From: Kriegella sp963975415
GTDB taxonomy: Bacteria; Bacteroidota; Bacteroidia; Flavobacteriales; Flavobacteriaceae
DNA: 64,000 bases
Reading direction: 5' to 3'
Assembly (NCBI RefSeq): GCF_963975415.1
Contig: NZ_CAXBGN010000004.1
Coordinates: 558,001 to 622,000 of the forward strand
How positions within the stretch are numbered: the first letter of the stretch is position 1; the number at the start of each line of letters is the position of its first letter. The notes under the pieces were generated by a model. The model worked only from the letters and a program-made list of their open reading frames with translations. It had not been told where the DNA came from and made no database searches. Both the position numbers and the translations under genes were made by a program. Below, piece by piece: positions 17,482 to 26,043 of this stretch.

Positions 17482-18969
17482 ATGAATATTATGAAAATAA
17501 AAACAAGAAATACGGCTCTCATTGTTGTACTGGTTACGCTACTATTGCAATCGTGTACAAAGGATTTCGAAGCCATGAACACCAACCCGAACGCTGCAAC
17601 CGTGGTGCCAGCGTCCAATGTTCTGGGGCGCGCATTGCTCACCTCCTCTCAAATACTATTCGGGGAACGTTTAGATGTATATTATGCAGGTTCCTATGCG
17701 GGTTATACCGCAGCGATAGGTGCTGGCGATTATGAATATAGGGTCGGGATAAACAACAGCCAGTGGGATGCCATGTTCTCTTCAATGACCTATGCCGTTG
17801 AAACAATGATGCTTGCTGAAGAAGAAGGCAACGAGAACCTGTATGCCGCAGCCTTGACATTAAAGAGTTATATGGCGCACAAAGCCACTGATATGTGGGG
17901 AAGAATACCCTATTCAGAAGCTTTTACCTTGGAGGCCGAGGGAACGATTTACCCAAAGTACGATACTGAGGAAGAAGTTTATAATCAAATACTAGACGAA
18001 CTAAAAACAGCGGCAGATATGTTCGATCTCGGAGGGGAACCACTGGGAGAAGGAGATTTTCTATTCAACGGAGATACCGAAAAATGGCAAAAATTCTGTA
18101 ATGCCTTACGATTACGAGTGGCCATAAGAATGTCATCGGCAGACGAGGCGAGTGCCGCAGCAACAATTACCAATGTACTTGGCAACCCGACCCAATACCC
18201 CGTGATGTCCGACAACGAAGACAACGCCTATTTATGGTGGCCCGGTGTCGCCCCAGACCTTGAACCGTGGTATGTCAGAATGGGTGCCGATGACGGAAAC
18301 AAGACAGATGGTTACAGAACCAACAATACATTGATTACCTCCTTGCTAGACAACAATGACCCAAGATTACCGGTCTATGCCGATGAAAACAGGTATGGGA
18401 ATTACAGAGGTTACAAGTTTGGGCCCGAACAGCTAAACGACACCTTAAATAATGGCAATAACGTATCACACATCGGTGATAGGTTCGGAAACGACCCGGG
18501 CGGGTTCTCCCCGTTTATGAATGCAGCGGAAGTCTCCTTTCTAAAGGCCGAGGCCTACCAGCGAAATCTTGTTTCAGGAGGCAATGCGAAAGAAGCTTAT
18601 GATACGGGCATTACCTTATCGTTGAAAGAGAACGGTATTGACGACCCTGCCATAGCTACCTATCTTACCGAATCGGAAGTGGCCTGGGACGGAGGAACCA
18701 CCAGCAATTTGGAAAAAATTTACCTTCAAAAATGGATTTCGTTGTTCAAGCAAAGTGTAGAAGGCTGGGCCGAGGCCAGACGAACCGATGTACCCCTGAT
18801 GCTAGGGGTCTCGCGCGACTATGCGGGTGCCCACAACAGGCCGCCGTTTCGAATGGCGTATCCAGATTCTGAAAAATCGTTAAACACAAGTTTTCCATTT
18901 GACATCGTCGAAAACGATATTTTTTGGGGTACGCAATTATGGTGGGATAAACGTCCAGATGTAAATTAA
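17482..18969 (+). CDS. SusD/RagB-family surface glycan-binding lipoprotein (SusD2)
   Basis: Partner of SusC2; a 495-residue lipoprotein with lipobox LLQSC. It belongs to the SusD-like_2 branch: DFEAMNTNPNAATVVPASN near the start, DMWGRIPYSEAF in the middle, and EGWAEARRTDVPLML late. The late half (NEAYQRNLVSGG-like helices, then GTQLWWDKRPDVN at the C-terminus) matches SusD1 in arrangement. Two ATG codons (17482 and 17491) could serve as the start; both leave the signal peptide intact. A strong terminator-like hairpin lies 40 nt after the stop, separating the transport genes from GH95-2. Confidence 0.94.
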   Translation: MNIMKIKTRNTALIVVLVTLLLQSCTKDFEAMNTNPNAATVVPASNVLGRALLTSSQILFGERLDVYYAGSYAGYTAAIGAGDYEYRVGINNSQWDAMFSSMTYAVETMMLAEEEGNENLYAAALTLKSYMAHKATDMWGRIPYSEAFTLEAEGTIYPKYDTEEEVYNQILDELKTAADMFDLGGEPLGEGDFLFNGDTEKWQKFCNALRLRVAIRMSSADEASAAATITNVLGNPTQYPVMSDNEDNAYLWWPGVAPDLEPWYVRMGADDGNKTDGYRTNNTLITSLLDNNDPRLPVYADENRYGNYRGYKFGPEQLNDTLNNGNNVSHIGDRFGNDPGGFSPFMNAAEVSFLKAEAYQRNLVSGGNAKEAYDTGITLSLKENGIDDPAIATYLTESEVAWDGGTTSNLEKIYLQKWISLFKQSVEGWAEARRTDVPLMLGVSRDYAGAHNRPPFRMAYPDSEKSLNTSFPFDIVENDIFWGTQLWWDKRPDVN

Positions 18970-19331
18970 AAAGAGAATTGTTTGTTATAGTAAGTTGAGT
19001 TAGTTATGAAGAGTAGCAGCAGATTTTTCTCTGCTACTCTTTTGTTTTCCTAAAATTTAAAATTTGACGATGAGCGAATACGATAATAAAACAGCTGCCC
19101 TTTATTTTAAGTTATTTTCCGGTATAACAATATTCTCCTTCAAATATTCCTCAGAATGTCGACGAGCCAATTGCAATATAACGCACATTGATCTTTGACA
19201 TGAAAGCATTTAAGCAAAAACAAAAATCATTACTATAGCCCATCAAATGTTCCCAGCGTAGCAATGGTTATATTACATACCTAATTGAAAATAAAATTTC
19301 AAACCAAGAACAAATTAACACCCCCTTCATT
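18970..19331. other. Intergenic region between susD2 and GH95-2
   Basis: A 362-nt gap. It contains the strong hairpin at 19009-19050 and then about 280 nt of AT-rich sequence without a credible ORF. The downstream enzymes may have their own promoter here, or be expressed by partial readthrough. Confidence 0.45.
19009..19050 (+). terminator. Rho-independent terminator-like hairpin after susD2
   Basis: An 11-bp perfect stem, AAGAGTAGCAG (19009-19019) with CTGCTACTCTT (19031-19041), encloses an 11-nt loop. TTGTTTT follows. It could be a full terminator or an attenuator within the operon. Confidence 0.75.
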
Positions 19332-21779
19332 ATGATCGTAAAAAAACTGGTACTGTACACACTTTTCATTACCACAAATTTACTATTGGGCCAAAACGCC
19401 AAGAATACACGAATTCTTTCTGAAATCGATCCGGCTACAATGCTCTGGTTCAATAAACCCGCATCAACATGGGAAGAAGCTTTACCCGTAGGTAACGGTC
19501 GTATCGGCGCAATGGTATACGGAAAATCCGGTGAAGAAAAAATTCAGTTTAACGAAGAAACTTATTGGACGGGTGGGCCCTACTCTACCGTTGTAAAGGG
19601 AGGCTATAAAAAACTCCCAGAGATTCAAAAGCATATTTTTAATGGGGAACCCATAAAAGCACATAAGCTTTTTGGGCGGGCGTTAATGGGGTATCCTGTT
19701 GAACAGCAGAAATACCAATCCTTAGCCAATCTTCATTTGTTTTTTGGTCAAGATAGCGTTGCTAATTACCGCAGAGCTTTAGACCTCAAGACAGGCATCG
19801 TGACAGTTGAATATACTTTCGAAGGAGTAAACTATACAAAAGAAATTTTTGCGTCTGCCATTGACCAAACCATTGCCATACGCATTACTGCAGACAAAGC
19901 CGGCAGTGTTAGCTTTGACGCTCAACTCAGAGGCGTAAGAAACAACTCCCATTCCAATTATGCTACAGATTATTTCCGAATGGATGGTCTAGGCACCAAC
20001 CAACTTAAATTAACAGGAAATTCCGCCGACTACCTGGGCGTCGAAGGAAAACTAAAATATGAAGCTCGGATCAAGGCGGTTCCCGAAGGGGGGTCCATGA
20101 CTTTGAACGATACTATGCTCAGTATAAAAAATGCAGATGCGGTCACACTATATTTTGTGGCGGCCACAAATTTTGTAAGCTATAAAGATGTTAGTGGAGA
20201 TGAACATTCAAAAGTAGAGCGTATGTTGGGCAAATTGGAACAGCTTTCTTTTGCGAACATTAAGAAAAGTGCGCTTGCCGACCATAAAAAGTACTTCGAC
20301 AGAGTTTCTTTAACCTTGCCTACTACCGAAAACTCCTATCTTCCAACAGATGACAGAATGTCAAAAATACAATCAGACCCTGATCCGCAACTGGCAACGC
20401 TGTGTTACAATTTTGGTAGATACCTTCTTATCGCATCGTCAAGACCGGGCACCCAACCGGCCAACCTCCAAGGCATTTGGAACAACGATATGAACCCAGC
20501 TTGGGATTCGAAATACACGACCAACATAAACACAGAAATGAACTATTGGCCTGTTGAAACTTCTAATCTTTCTGAACTTTCCGAACCATTGATTACAATG
20601 GTTAAAGAATTGACCGATCAAGGAGCTGAAGTTGCCAAGGAACATTACGGAGCCGACGGATGGGTATTTCACCAAAACACAGACCTATGGAGGGTAGCTG
20701 CACCGATGGATGGGCCAACTTGGGGAACGTTTACAGTTGGAGGCGCTTGGCTGACCACCCATTTATGGGAACATTATCTTTTCACACAAGACAAAGAATA
20801 CCTAAAAGAAATCTATCCTGTTCTGAAGGGTTCGGTCAAATTCTTTATGGATTTTCTCGTCGAATACCCAGGAAAGGGCTGGTTGGTTACCAACCCTTCA
20901 AATTCACCCGAAAACCCACCAAAAGGAGAAGGGTACAAATACTTTTATGATGAAGTTACCGGCATGTATTATTTCACAACTATAGTAGCCGGTGCAACTA
21001 TGGATATGCAAATACTAAAAGACCTATTTAGCTACTTCGGTTCTGCTTCGGAAGTTTTAAATATTGATCAAGAATTCGCTAAAGAAGTACTCGCCGCCAG
21101 AAAACTTTTCCCTCCTTCCCAAATTGGCAAAGACGGAATGCTTCAAGAATGGACAGAGGATTATGAACAAATGGAAGACAAACATCGCCATTTCTCCCAT
21201 CTATACGGACTTTATCCAGGAAATGTGCTTTCCGCAAACAGAACTCCCGAATTTATTGAGCCTGTAAAAAAAGTGCTCGAGCAACGGGGTGATGGCGGCA
21301 CAGGGTTCTCTAGAGGTTGGAAAATGTCATTGTGGGCACGCCTATATGATGGCGATAGGGCGAATTCAATTTTCAAAGGGTATTTAAAAGAACAATGTTA
21401 CCCTTCCCTTTTTGCAAAATGTGGAAAACCTTTACAGGTTGATGGGTCTTTTGGTATAACTGCAGGTATAACCGAGATGCTATTACAGTCCCATGAGGGT
21501 TACATCGACCTTTTACCCGCACTTCCTTCAGAATGGTCTGACGGTCAATTCACCGGAGTATGTGCCCGTGGCGGATTTGAACTCGACTTTAGTTGGAAAA
21601 ACAAAAGCCTAACATCGGTTAAGATATTGTCAAAAGCCGGTATACCTTGTGTTTTAAAAACAGCTAATAAGATAAAAGTGTTTTCTGATGGGAAACAAAT
21701 TAAAACCAAAAAGGGTCGCAATCAAGTAATAGAGTTCAACACGGAAAAAGGTAAGACCTATACCATCGAAGGATTATAA
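19332..21779 (+). CDS. GH95 glycoside hydrolase, Thr-type: probable alpha-L-galactosidase or fucosidase (GH95-2)
   Basis: A secreted 815-residue paralogue of GH95-1 with a simple signal peptide ending in LLLGQ. The N-terminal sandwich starts at WFNKPASTWEEALPVGNGR. Catalytic positions are present: Asn398 and Asn400 in YTTNINTEMNYW, Glu527 in NSPEN and Asp704 in LQVDGSFG. Thr lies two residues before the first Asn. With GH95-1 it shares the segment GGPYSTVVKGGYKKLPEIQK and the pair ATDYFRMDGLG, both absent from GH95-3 and -4. The gene is followed by a reductase like L-galactose dehydrogenase, a symporter and a sulfatase, all closely packed. That favours L-galactose (possibly sulfated on the polymer) as the sugar it releases, although L-fucose cannot be excluded. 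Confidence 0.91.
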   Translation: MIVKKLVLYTLFITTNLLLGQNAKNTRILSEIDPATMLWFNKPASTWEEALPVGNGRIGAMVYGKSGEEKIQFNEETYWTGGPYSTVVKGGYKKLPEIQKHIFNGEPIKAHKLFGRALMGYPVEQQKYQSLANLHLFFGQDSVANYRRALDLKTGIVTVEYTFEGVNYTKEIFASAIDQTIAIRITADKAGSVSFDAQLRGVRNNSHSNYATDYFRMDGLGTNQLKLTGNSADYLGVEGKLKYEARIKAVPEGGSMTLNDTMLSIKNADAVTLYFVAATNFVSYKDVSGDEHSKVERMLGKLEQLSFANIKKSALADHKKYFDRVSLTLPTTENSYLPTDDRMSKIQSDPDPQLATLCYNFGRYLLIASSRPGTQPANLQGIWNNDMNPAWDSKYTTNINTEMNYWPVETSNLSELSEPLITMVKELTDQGAEVAKEHYGADGWVFHQNTDLWRVAAPMDGPTWGTFTVGGAWLTTHLWEHYLFTQDKEYLKEIYPVLKGSVKFFMDFLVEYPGKGWLVTNPSNSPENPPKGEGYKYFYDEVTGMYYFTTIVAGATMDMQILKDLFSYFGSASEVLNIDQEFAKEVLAARKLFPPSQIGKDGMLQEWTEDYEQMEDKHRHFSHLYGLYPGNVLSANRTPEFIEPVKKVLEQRGDGGTGFSRGWKMSLWARLYDGDRANSIFKGYLKEQCYPSLFAKCGKPLQVDGSFGITAGITEMLLQSHEGYIDLLPALPSEWSDGQFTGVCARGGFELDFSWKNKSLTSVKILSKAGIPCVLKTANKIKVFSDGKQIKTKKGRNQVIEFNTEKGKTYTIEGL

Positions 21780-21852
21780 AACTGTGTTCAACATAGTAAA
21801 TACCAAAGTGAAAACCTATTAAGTCAAAAAATTACAGAAAATTAAGCCTGAA

Positions 21853-22815
21853 ATGAGATACAACACTTTAGGAAATACAACTATTAGCATAAGTGAATTA
21901 GGTTTTGGAGCCTCTGCAATCGGAGGTATGTTCAACAGGGCAGAGAAAAATGAGGCCTTAAAGACCGTACACTTAGCTTTTGACCGGGGCATCAATTATT
22001 TTGATACTTCCCCTGCTTATGGTCGGATGAATTCTGCCTATGGCCCTATAACCTCAGAAATAGTTTTAGGGAGTGCGCTTAAAGATATGAAGCGTTCCGA
22101 ATTCGTGCTTTCGACCAAGGCCGGAAAAATTTCATCATTACCGCCCGAATTGAATTTCAGTTATCATGCCATAATCAATTCTGTAGAGTCGAGTTTAGAA
22201 CGACTTCAGACCGACTATTTAGACATTGTTTTTTTACATGACATAGAATATGATAAAGGAAGGCATCTTGACATGGCCCTAAATGAGGGATTGGAAGCTT
22301 TGCGGGATATGAAAAAAGCAGGAAAAATAAGGTTCTTCGGAGTTTCTTGTTATTCTATTGAAGTACTCAATAATGTTATACCTAATTATGATCTTGATGT
22401 AGTGCTAGTGCACAATCATTACACCCTAATAAATAATCAGCTTTTGGAATTAATTCCAAAAATCAAGGAAAAAGGAATGGGTTTGGTCAGCGCATCCCCT
22501 TTTGCGAGTGGCCTTTTAACGAACCAAGGACCTCCCGATTGGTACCCAACTTCAAAAAAAGACTTGTGCATCATGGACAAAACCCTTAATTTCTGCAAAG
22601 AAAACAACGTTCATATTGAAAAACTAGCTATTCAATACGCTTTAGGCAACCCTGAAATTCCGACAACATTGTTCAGCTGCAACCAACAGTACCATTTAAA
22701 TCAAAATGTTGATTGGAGCGAAGAACCAGCAGACAATGTGATGATTGAAAATCTCTGTACGTTGCTTGAGCCATTGCGTAACAAGGATTTCGATTTCGGA
22801 GCATACAACGACTAG
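21853..22815 (+). CDS. Aldo-keto reductase, L-galactose dehydrogenase-like (L-galactose/L-fucose oxidation)
   Basis: A 320-residue cytoplasmic NAD(P)-dependent oxidoreductase with no signal peptide. The catalytic tetrad of the family is visible: Asp51 and Tyr56 in FDTSPAYG, Lys89 in STKAGK and His129 in FLHDIEYD. The segment VSASPFASGLLTNQGPP (about 212-228) and the following DWYPTS closely match, as I remember it, the plant L-galactose dehydrogenase sequence. So do FGASAIGGMF near the N-terminus and LHDIE. These enzymes oxidise L-galactose to L-galactono-1,4-lactone; related bacterial ones use L-fucose. The gene lies 73 nt after GH95-2 and 1 nt before the symporter gene, which fits oxidation of the sugar released outside and taken up. 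A different aldose substrate remains possible. Confidence 0.88.
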   Translation: MRYNTLGNTTISISELGFGASAIGGMFNRAEKNEALKTVHLAFDRGINYFDTSPAYGRMNSAYGPITSEIVLGSALKDMKRSEFVLSTKAGKISSLPPELNFSYHAIINSVESSLERLQTDYLDIVFLHDIEYDKGRHLDMALNEGLEALRDMKKAGKIRFFGVSCYSIEVLNNVIPNYDLDVVLVHNHYTLINNQLLELIPKIKEKGMGLVSASPFASGLLTNQGPPDWYPTSKKDLCIMDKTLNFCKENNVHIEKLAIQYALGNPEIPTTLFSCNQQYHLNQNVDWSEEPADNVMIENLCTLLEPLRNKDFDFGAYND

Positions 22816-22816
22816 C

Positions 22817-24430
22817 ATGCAGCGCATAGATTTATTTATAATTATTTTTTATTTGGCCGCAATCTTGGCTCTGGGGATACTTTCGACCAGAAAGACCAAA
22901 ATGAACTCGGTCAACTACTTTTTGGCAGGACGAAGCTTGAATTGGGTCATAATCGGTGCTGCCCTTTTTGCCAGTAATATTTCTACGATCCATTTAGTCG
23001 GCCTGGCCGCCTCTGGTTTTGAAGACGGTCTCGTTTGGGGGAATTTTGAATGGATGGCTTCCATCGTCTTGATTCTCTTAGGGCTTATTTTCGCCCCTTT
23101 TTACTTTAAGAGTAAAATTTCCACACTTCCTGAGTTTTTAGAAAAAAGATATAGCCCCAGCTCACGGTCATTTTTGGCTTTTATGGCCATATTAGGGGCT
23201 TTGTTCGTTCATATCGGCATGAGTTTATATGCGGGCGCTATTGTTTTTAAATCTTTTTTCGGAATCGACGTCAGTATATCCATTTTAATAATTTCCGTCA
23301 TAACCGCAACATATACCATTTTGGGGGGATTAAAAGCCGTGGTTATAACCGAAACGGTACAGGCCCTTGTTTTAATTGTTGGTGCCGTGTTGTTGACAAT
23401 ATTCGCCATAAACGCCCTTCCTGAAATTGGAATACACTCGTTAAGTGATTTTAAAGACCATATAAAACCTGACCAGTTAAGTATGCTACGAAGTGGTGAT
23501 AATGCTGGAAACTCAGGTCTTTCTTGGTATGCCATATTTTTGGGTTATCCAATTCTAGGATTATGGTACTGGTGTTCCGACCAGACAATTGTACAGCGCG
23601 TATTGGCTGCAAAAAGTGAAGACGATGCCCAAAAAGGGCCTATTTTTGCAGGTTTTTTAAAAATACTGCCAGTTTTTATCATGGTTTTACCAGGGGTAAT
23701 CGGCTATGTCTTGTTCAAGGATAAAATAACCACAAGTAATGAGACTTTACCCGTTTTAATAAATGAACTTCTCCCGGTCGGCATCAGGGGAATATTCGCG
23801 GCCGCCCTCTTATCGGCGCTCATGAGCACCATTGCGGCCGCCCTTAACAGCTGTTCTACTCTTGTGGCCGTTGATATTGCCAAAAGAATAAGACCTTCAT
23901 TATCCGACCAAAAACAGGTAGCCATTGGCAAATGGGTAGCAGTTATTGTAATGATATTGGCCATGGCCTGGTCTACTCAGGGTGGCAAATTCAATAGTAT
24001 CTTTGAGGCCATTAACAAGATTGCAGCGGCTTTGGCCCCGCCAATTGCTGTAGTATTCTTGTTTGGGGTATTCAGTAAACGGGGCACAAAAGAAGCTTCG
24101 TTGATTACATTAATATTCGGTTTTATTTTGGGTATCACGGCTTTTTCAGCAGATTTTATCCCCACGCTTTCGGGGAAACCAAGCCTAATAACCGACGCAT
24201 GGGGCATACCATTTATGATGCAGGCATGGTGGCTGTTTTGTATTTGTACCGTGGTTTATTTTCTAGTCAGCTTTCTTACTCCGAAACCAGATAAAAAACA
24301 ACTAAAATATACTTGGGACGACCCGTTGCAGTTTATTACGGGCAAAAAATTCCAAGGACTTCTTGACGTTCGTTTTCACGCAGCATTGCTCTTAACATCT
24401 ATCGCCATATTATATATTATATTTCAATAA
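22817..24430 (+). CDS. Sodium:solute symporter (SSS/SGLT-type), probable monosaccharide uptake
   Basis: An inner-membrane transporter of 537 residues with about 14 hydrophobic segments. The signature is of the SSS family: the N-terminal FLAGRSLNWVIIGAALFASNIS followed by GLAASG, and ILGGLKAVVITETVQ in the middle. I chose the ATG at 22817, one base after the reductase stop, because the first hydrophobic segment (LFIIIFYLAAILALGIL) follows at once. An upstream start at 22745 would overlap the reductase and add a non-hydrophobic tail. It probably imports the monosaccharide released by GH95-2 for the adjacent dehydrogenase. It is too generic to give the sugar from sequence alone. Confidence 0.92.
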   Translation: MQRIDLFIIIFYLAAILALGILSTRKTKMNSVNYFLAGRSLNWVIIGAALFASNISTIHLVGLAASGFEDGLVWGNFEWMASIVLILLGLIFAPFYFKSKISTLPEFLEKRYSPSSRSFLAFMAILGALFVHIGMSLYAGAIVFKSFFGIDVSISILIISVITATYTILGGLKAVVITETVQALVLIVGAVLLTIFAINALPEIGIHSLSDFKDHIKPDQLSMLRSGDNAGNSGLSWYAIFLGYPILGLWYWCSDQTIVQRVLAAKSEDDAQKGPIFAGFLKILPVFIMVLPGVIGYVLFKDKITTSNETLPVLINELLPVGIRGIFAAALLSALMSTIAAALNSCSTLVAVDIAKRIRPSLSDQKQVAIGKWVAVIVMILAMAWSTQGGKFNSIFEAINKIAAALAPPIAVVFLFGVFSKRGTKEASLITLIFGFILGITAFSADFIPTLSGKPSLITDAWGIPFMMQAWWLFCICTVVYFLVSFLTPKPDKKQLKYTWDDPLQFITGKKFQGLLDVRFHAALLLTSIAILYIIFQ

Positions 24431-24439
24431 ATCCCGTAT

Positions 24440-25999
24440 ATGAAGTTTAAATTTACCCACATCAATTATGCATTTCTTCTTTTTACAATACTATTGAGCT
24501 CATCTTGCAATTCTAAAAAAGTCGAGAAAACCGAACAAAAACCGAATATAATAATCTATTTGACAGATGACTTGGGGTACGGTGATCTTGGCTGTTATGG
24601 CAACCCTATAATCAAGACACCGGGCATAGATAAGTTTGCTTCGGAAGGTGTTCTACTCACCGACTGCCATTCGGCAGGAACAGTCTGCTCCCCTTCCCGG
24701 TCTGGGCTTTTAACCGGGCGAAATCCATACAGAAGTGGCTTTTATTACATTCAAGGTGCATATGGAGCTCATTTACAAAATGAGGAAGTTACCATTGCTG
24801 AGCTTTTAAAAGCAGAGGGCTATGAAACCGCTTTTATGGGAAAATGGCATTTGTCCAGACTTGAAAAGTCCGAAAAACATGATGAACCAGGTCCTGGTGA
24901 CCAAGGTTTTGATTATTGGTTCGCATCTACCCATAATGCCTTTACAGGTCCTAAAAATTACGGTAAATTTTTACGTAATGGTGAAGAAGTTGGCGAAACC
25001 GACGGATGGTATGTAGATGTGCTTACCCAAGAAGCCACAAACTGGCTTACCAATATACGGGATAAATCCAAACCGTTTTTACTGGTCGTCTCAACACATG
25101 AGCCCCACACACCAATTGCCCCACCGGAGAAATTCAGCAACATCTATAACAATGCCACCGTAGCCAGTTTGGAACAGACCATAAAATATGGAGGAGTAGA
25201 TCGTACGCTATATGATATAAGCCAAAATAAGAAAGAATATTATGGTACCGTTTCGCAATTGGACAACGCATTTTCCAATTTAATGAAGACAGTGGAAGAT
25301 GAAAATTCTTATGACAATACCATGGTTATTTTCACAAGCGACAACGGTCCGGAGCACCCCGTTAATCTAGAGGAATCACAGGGAACCTGGGAAGAACCTA
25401 TTCGAGATTATTGTTTTGGATCGCCTGGCATCTACCGAGGTATGAAGCGGTATCCGTATGAAGGAGGACATCGTGTACCAGGCATTGTTCGCTATCCTGC
25501 AAAAATACCAGCCGGAACTACCAGCGATGCGTTGGTAGTTGCAACTGATTTTCTTCCTACTGCTGCCCAACTTGCGGGGATAGCATTACCAACGGGCAAG
25601 ACTATGGACGGAAAAGATGCCCTTACCGCTCTCCTCGGCGAAAAAACGGAAAGAAACAAACCCTATTTATGGCTTTTCCCCACCCATGAGGACACCTATT
25701 TTAGAATGCCGCACATGTCCATGCGCTATGAAAATTATACGCTATTAGGATGGTTCCCTGAAAAAACGGAAGAAGGCACCCTTGTTGAATGGATGAAATC
25801 TTCGGTACCTGTAAAATTTGCCCTTTACAATCTCACTAAAGATCCCGGTCAACAAAAAGATATCGCCGCATCTGAACCGGAAACGGTAGCGCATCTTAAA
25901 CCTATTATGATTAAAGAGTGGATAGCTATTAGGGATGAAGGACCAGATTGGAATGCATTGAAGTCATCAAAACTTAAAGCATCTACCCCTGCCAAATAA
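24440..25999 (+). CDS. Sulfatase, formylglycine-dependent (family S1), lipoprotein
   Basis: A 519-residue lipoprotein (lipobox LSSSC) that would hydrolyse a sulfate ester on the glycan. The metal-site start PNIIIYLTDDLGYGDLG is present. The activation motif is Cys83-Ser-Pro-Ser-Arg followed by GLLTGR, so Cys83 needs conversion to formylglycine by a maturase encoded elsewhere. Other family features are FMGKWHL and IFTSDNGPEHP. It starts 9 nt after the symporter gene in a tight operon. Given the context, a galactose-sulfate (perhaps L-galactose-6-sulfate) activity is a reasonable guess, not a demonstrated one. Confidence 0.93.
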   Translation: MKFKFTHINYAFLLFTILLSSSCNSKKVEKTEQKPNIIIYLTDDLGYGDLGCYGNPIIKTPGIDKFASEGVLLTDCHSAGTVCSPSRSGLLTGRNPYRSGFYYIQGAYGAHLQNEEVTIAELLKAEGYETAFMGKWHLSRLEKSEKHDEPGPGDQGFDYWFASTHNAFTGPKNYGKFLRNGEEVGETDGWYVDVLTQEATNWLTNIRDKSKPFLLVVSTHEPHTPIAPPEKFSNIYNNATVASLEQTIKYGGVDRTLYDISQNKKEYYGTVSQLDNAFSNLMKTVEDENSYDNTMVIFTSDNGPEHPVNLEESQGTWEEPIRDYCFGSPGIYRGMKRYPYEGGHRVPGIVRYPAKIPAGTTSDALVVATDFLPTAAQLAGIALPTGKTMDGKDALTALLGEKTERNKPYLWLFPTHEDTYFRMPHMSMRYENYTLLGWFPEKTEEGTLVEWMKSSVPVKFALYNLTKDPGQQKDIAASEPETVAHLKPIMIKEWIAIRDEGPDWNALKSSKLKASTPAK

Positions 26000-26043
26000 C
26001 TACAGTTCTTTGTGATGAAAACCCCCGAAAATAATCTTCAGCG

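Noticed and set aside
22745..22816. Upstream start for the symporter gene overlapping the reductase
   Set aside because: It would add a non-hydrophobic 24-residue tail read out of frame from the reductase's end; the ATG at 22817 directly precedes the first membrane segment.
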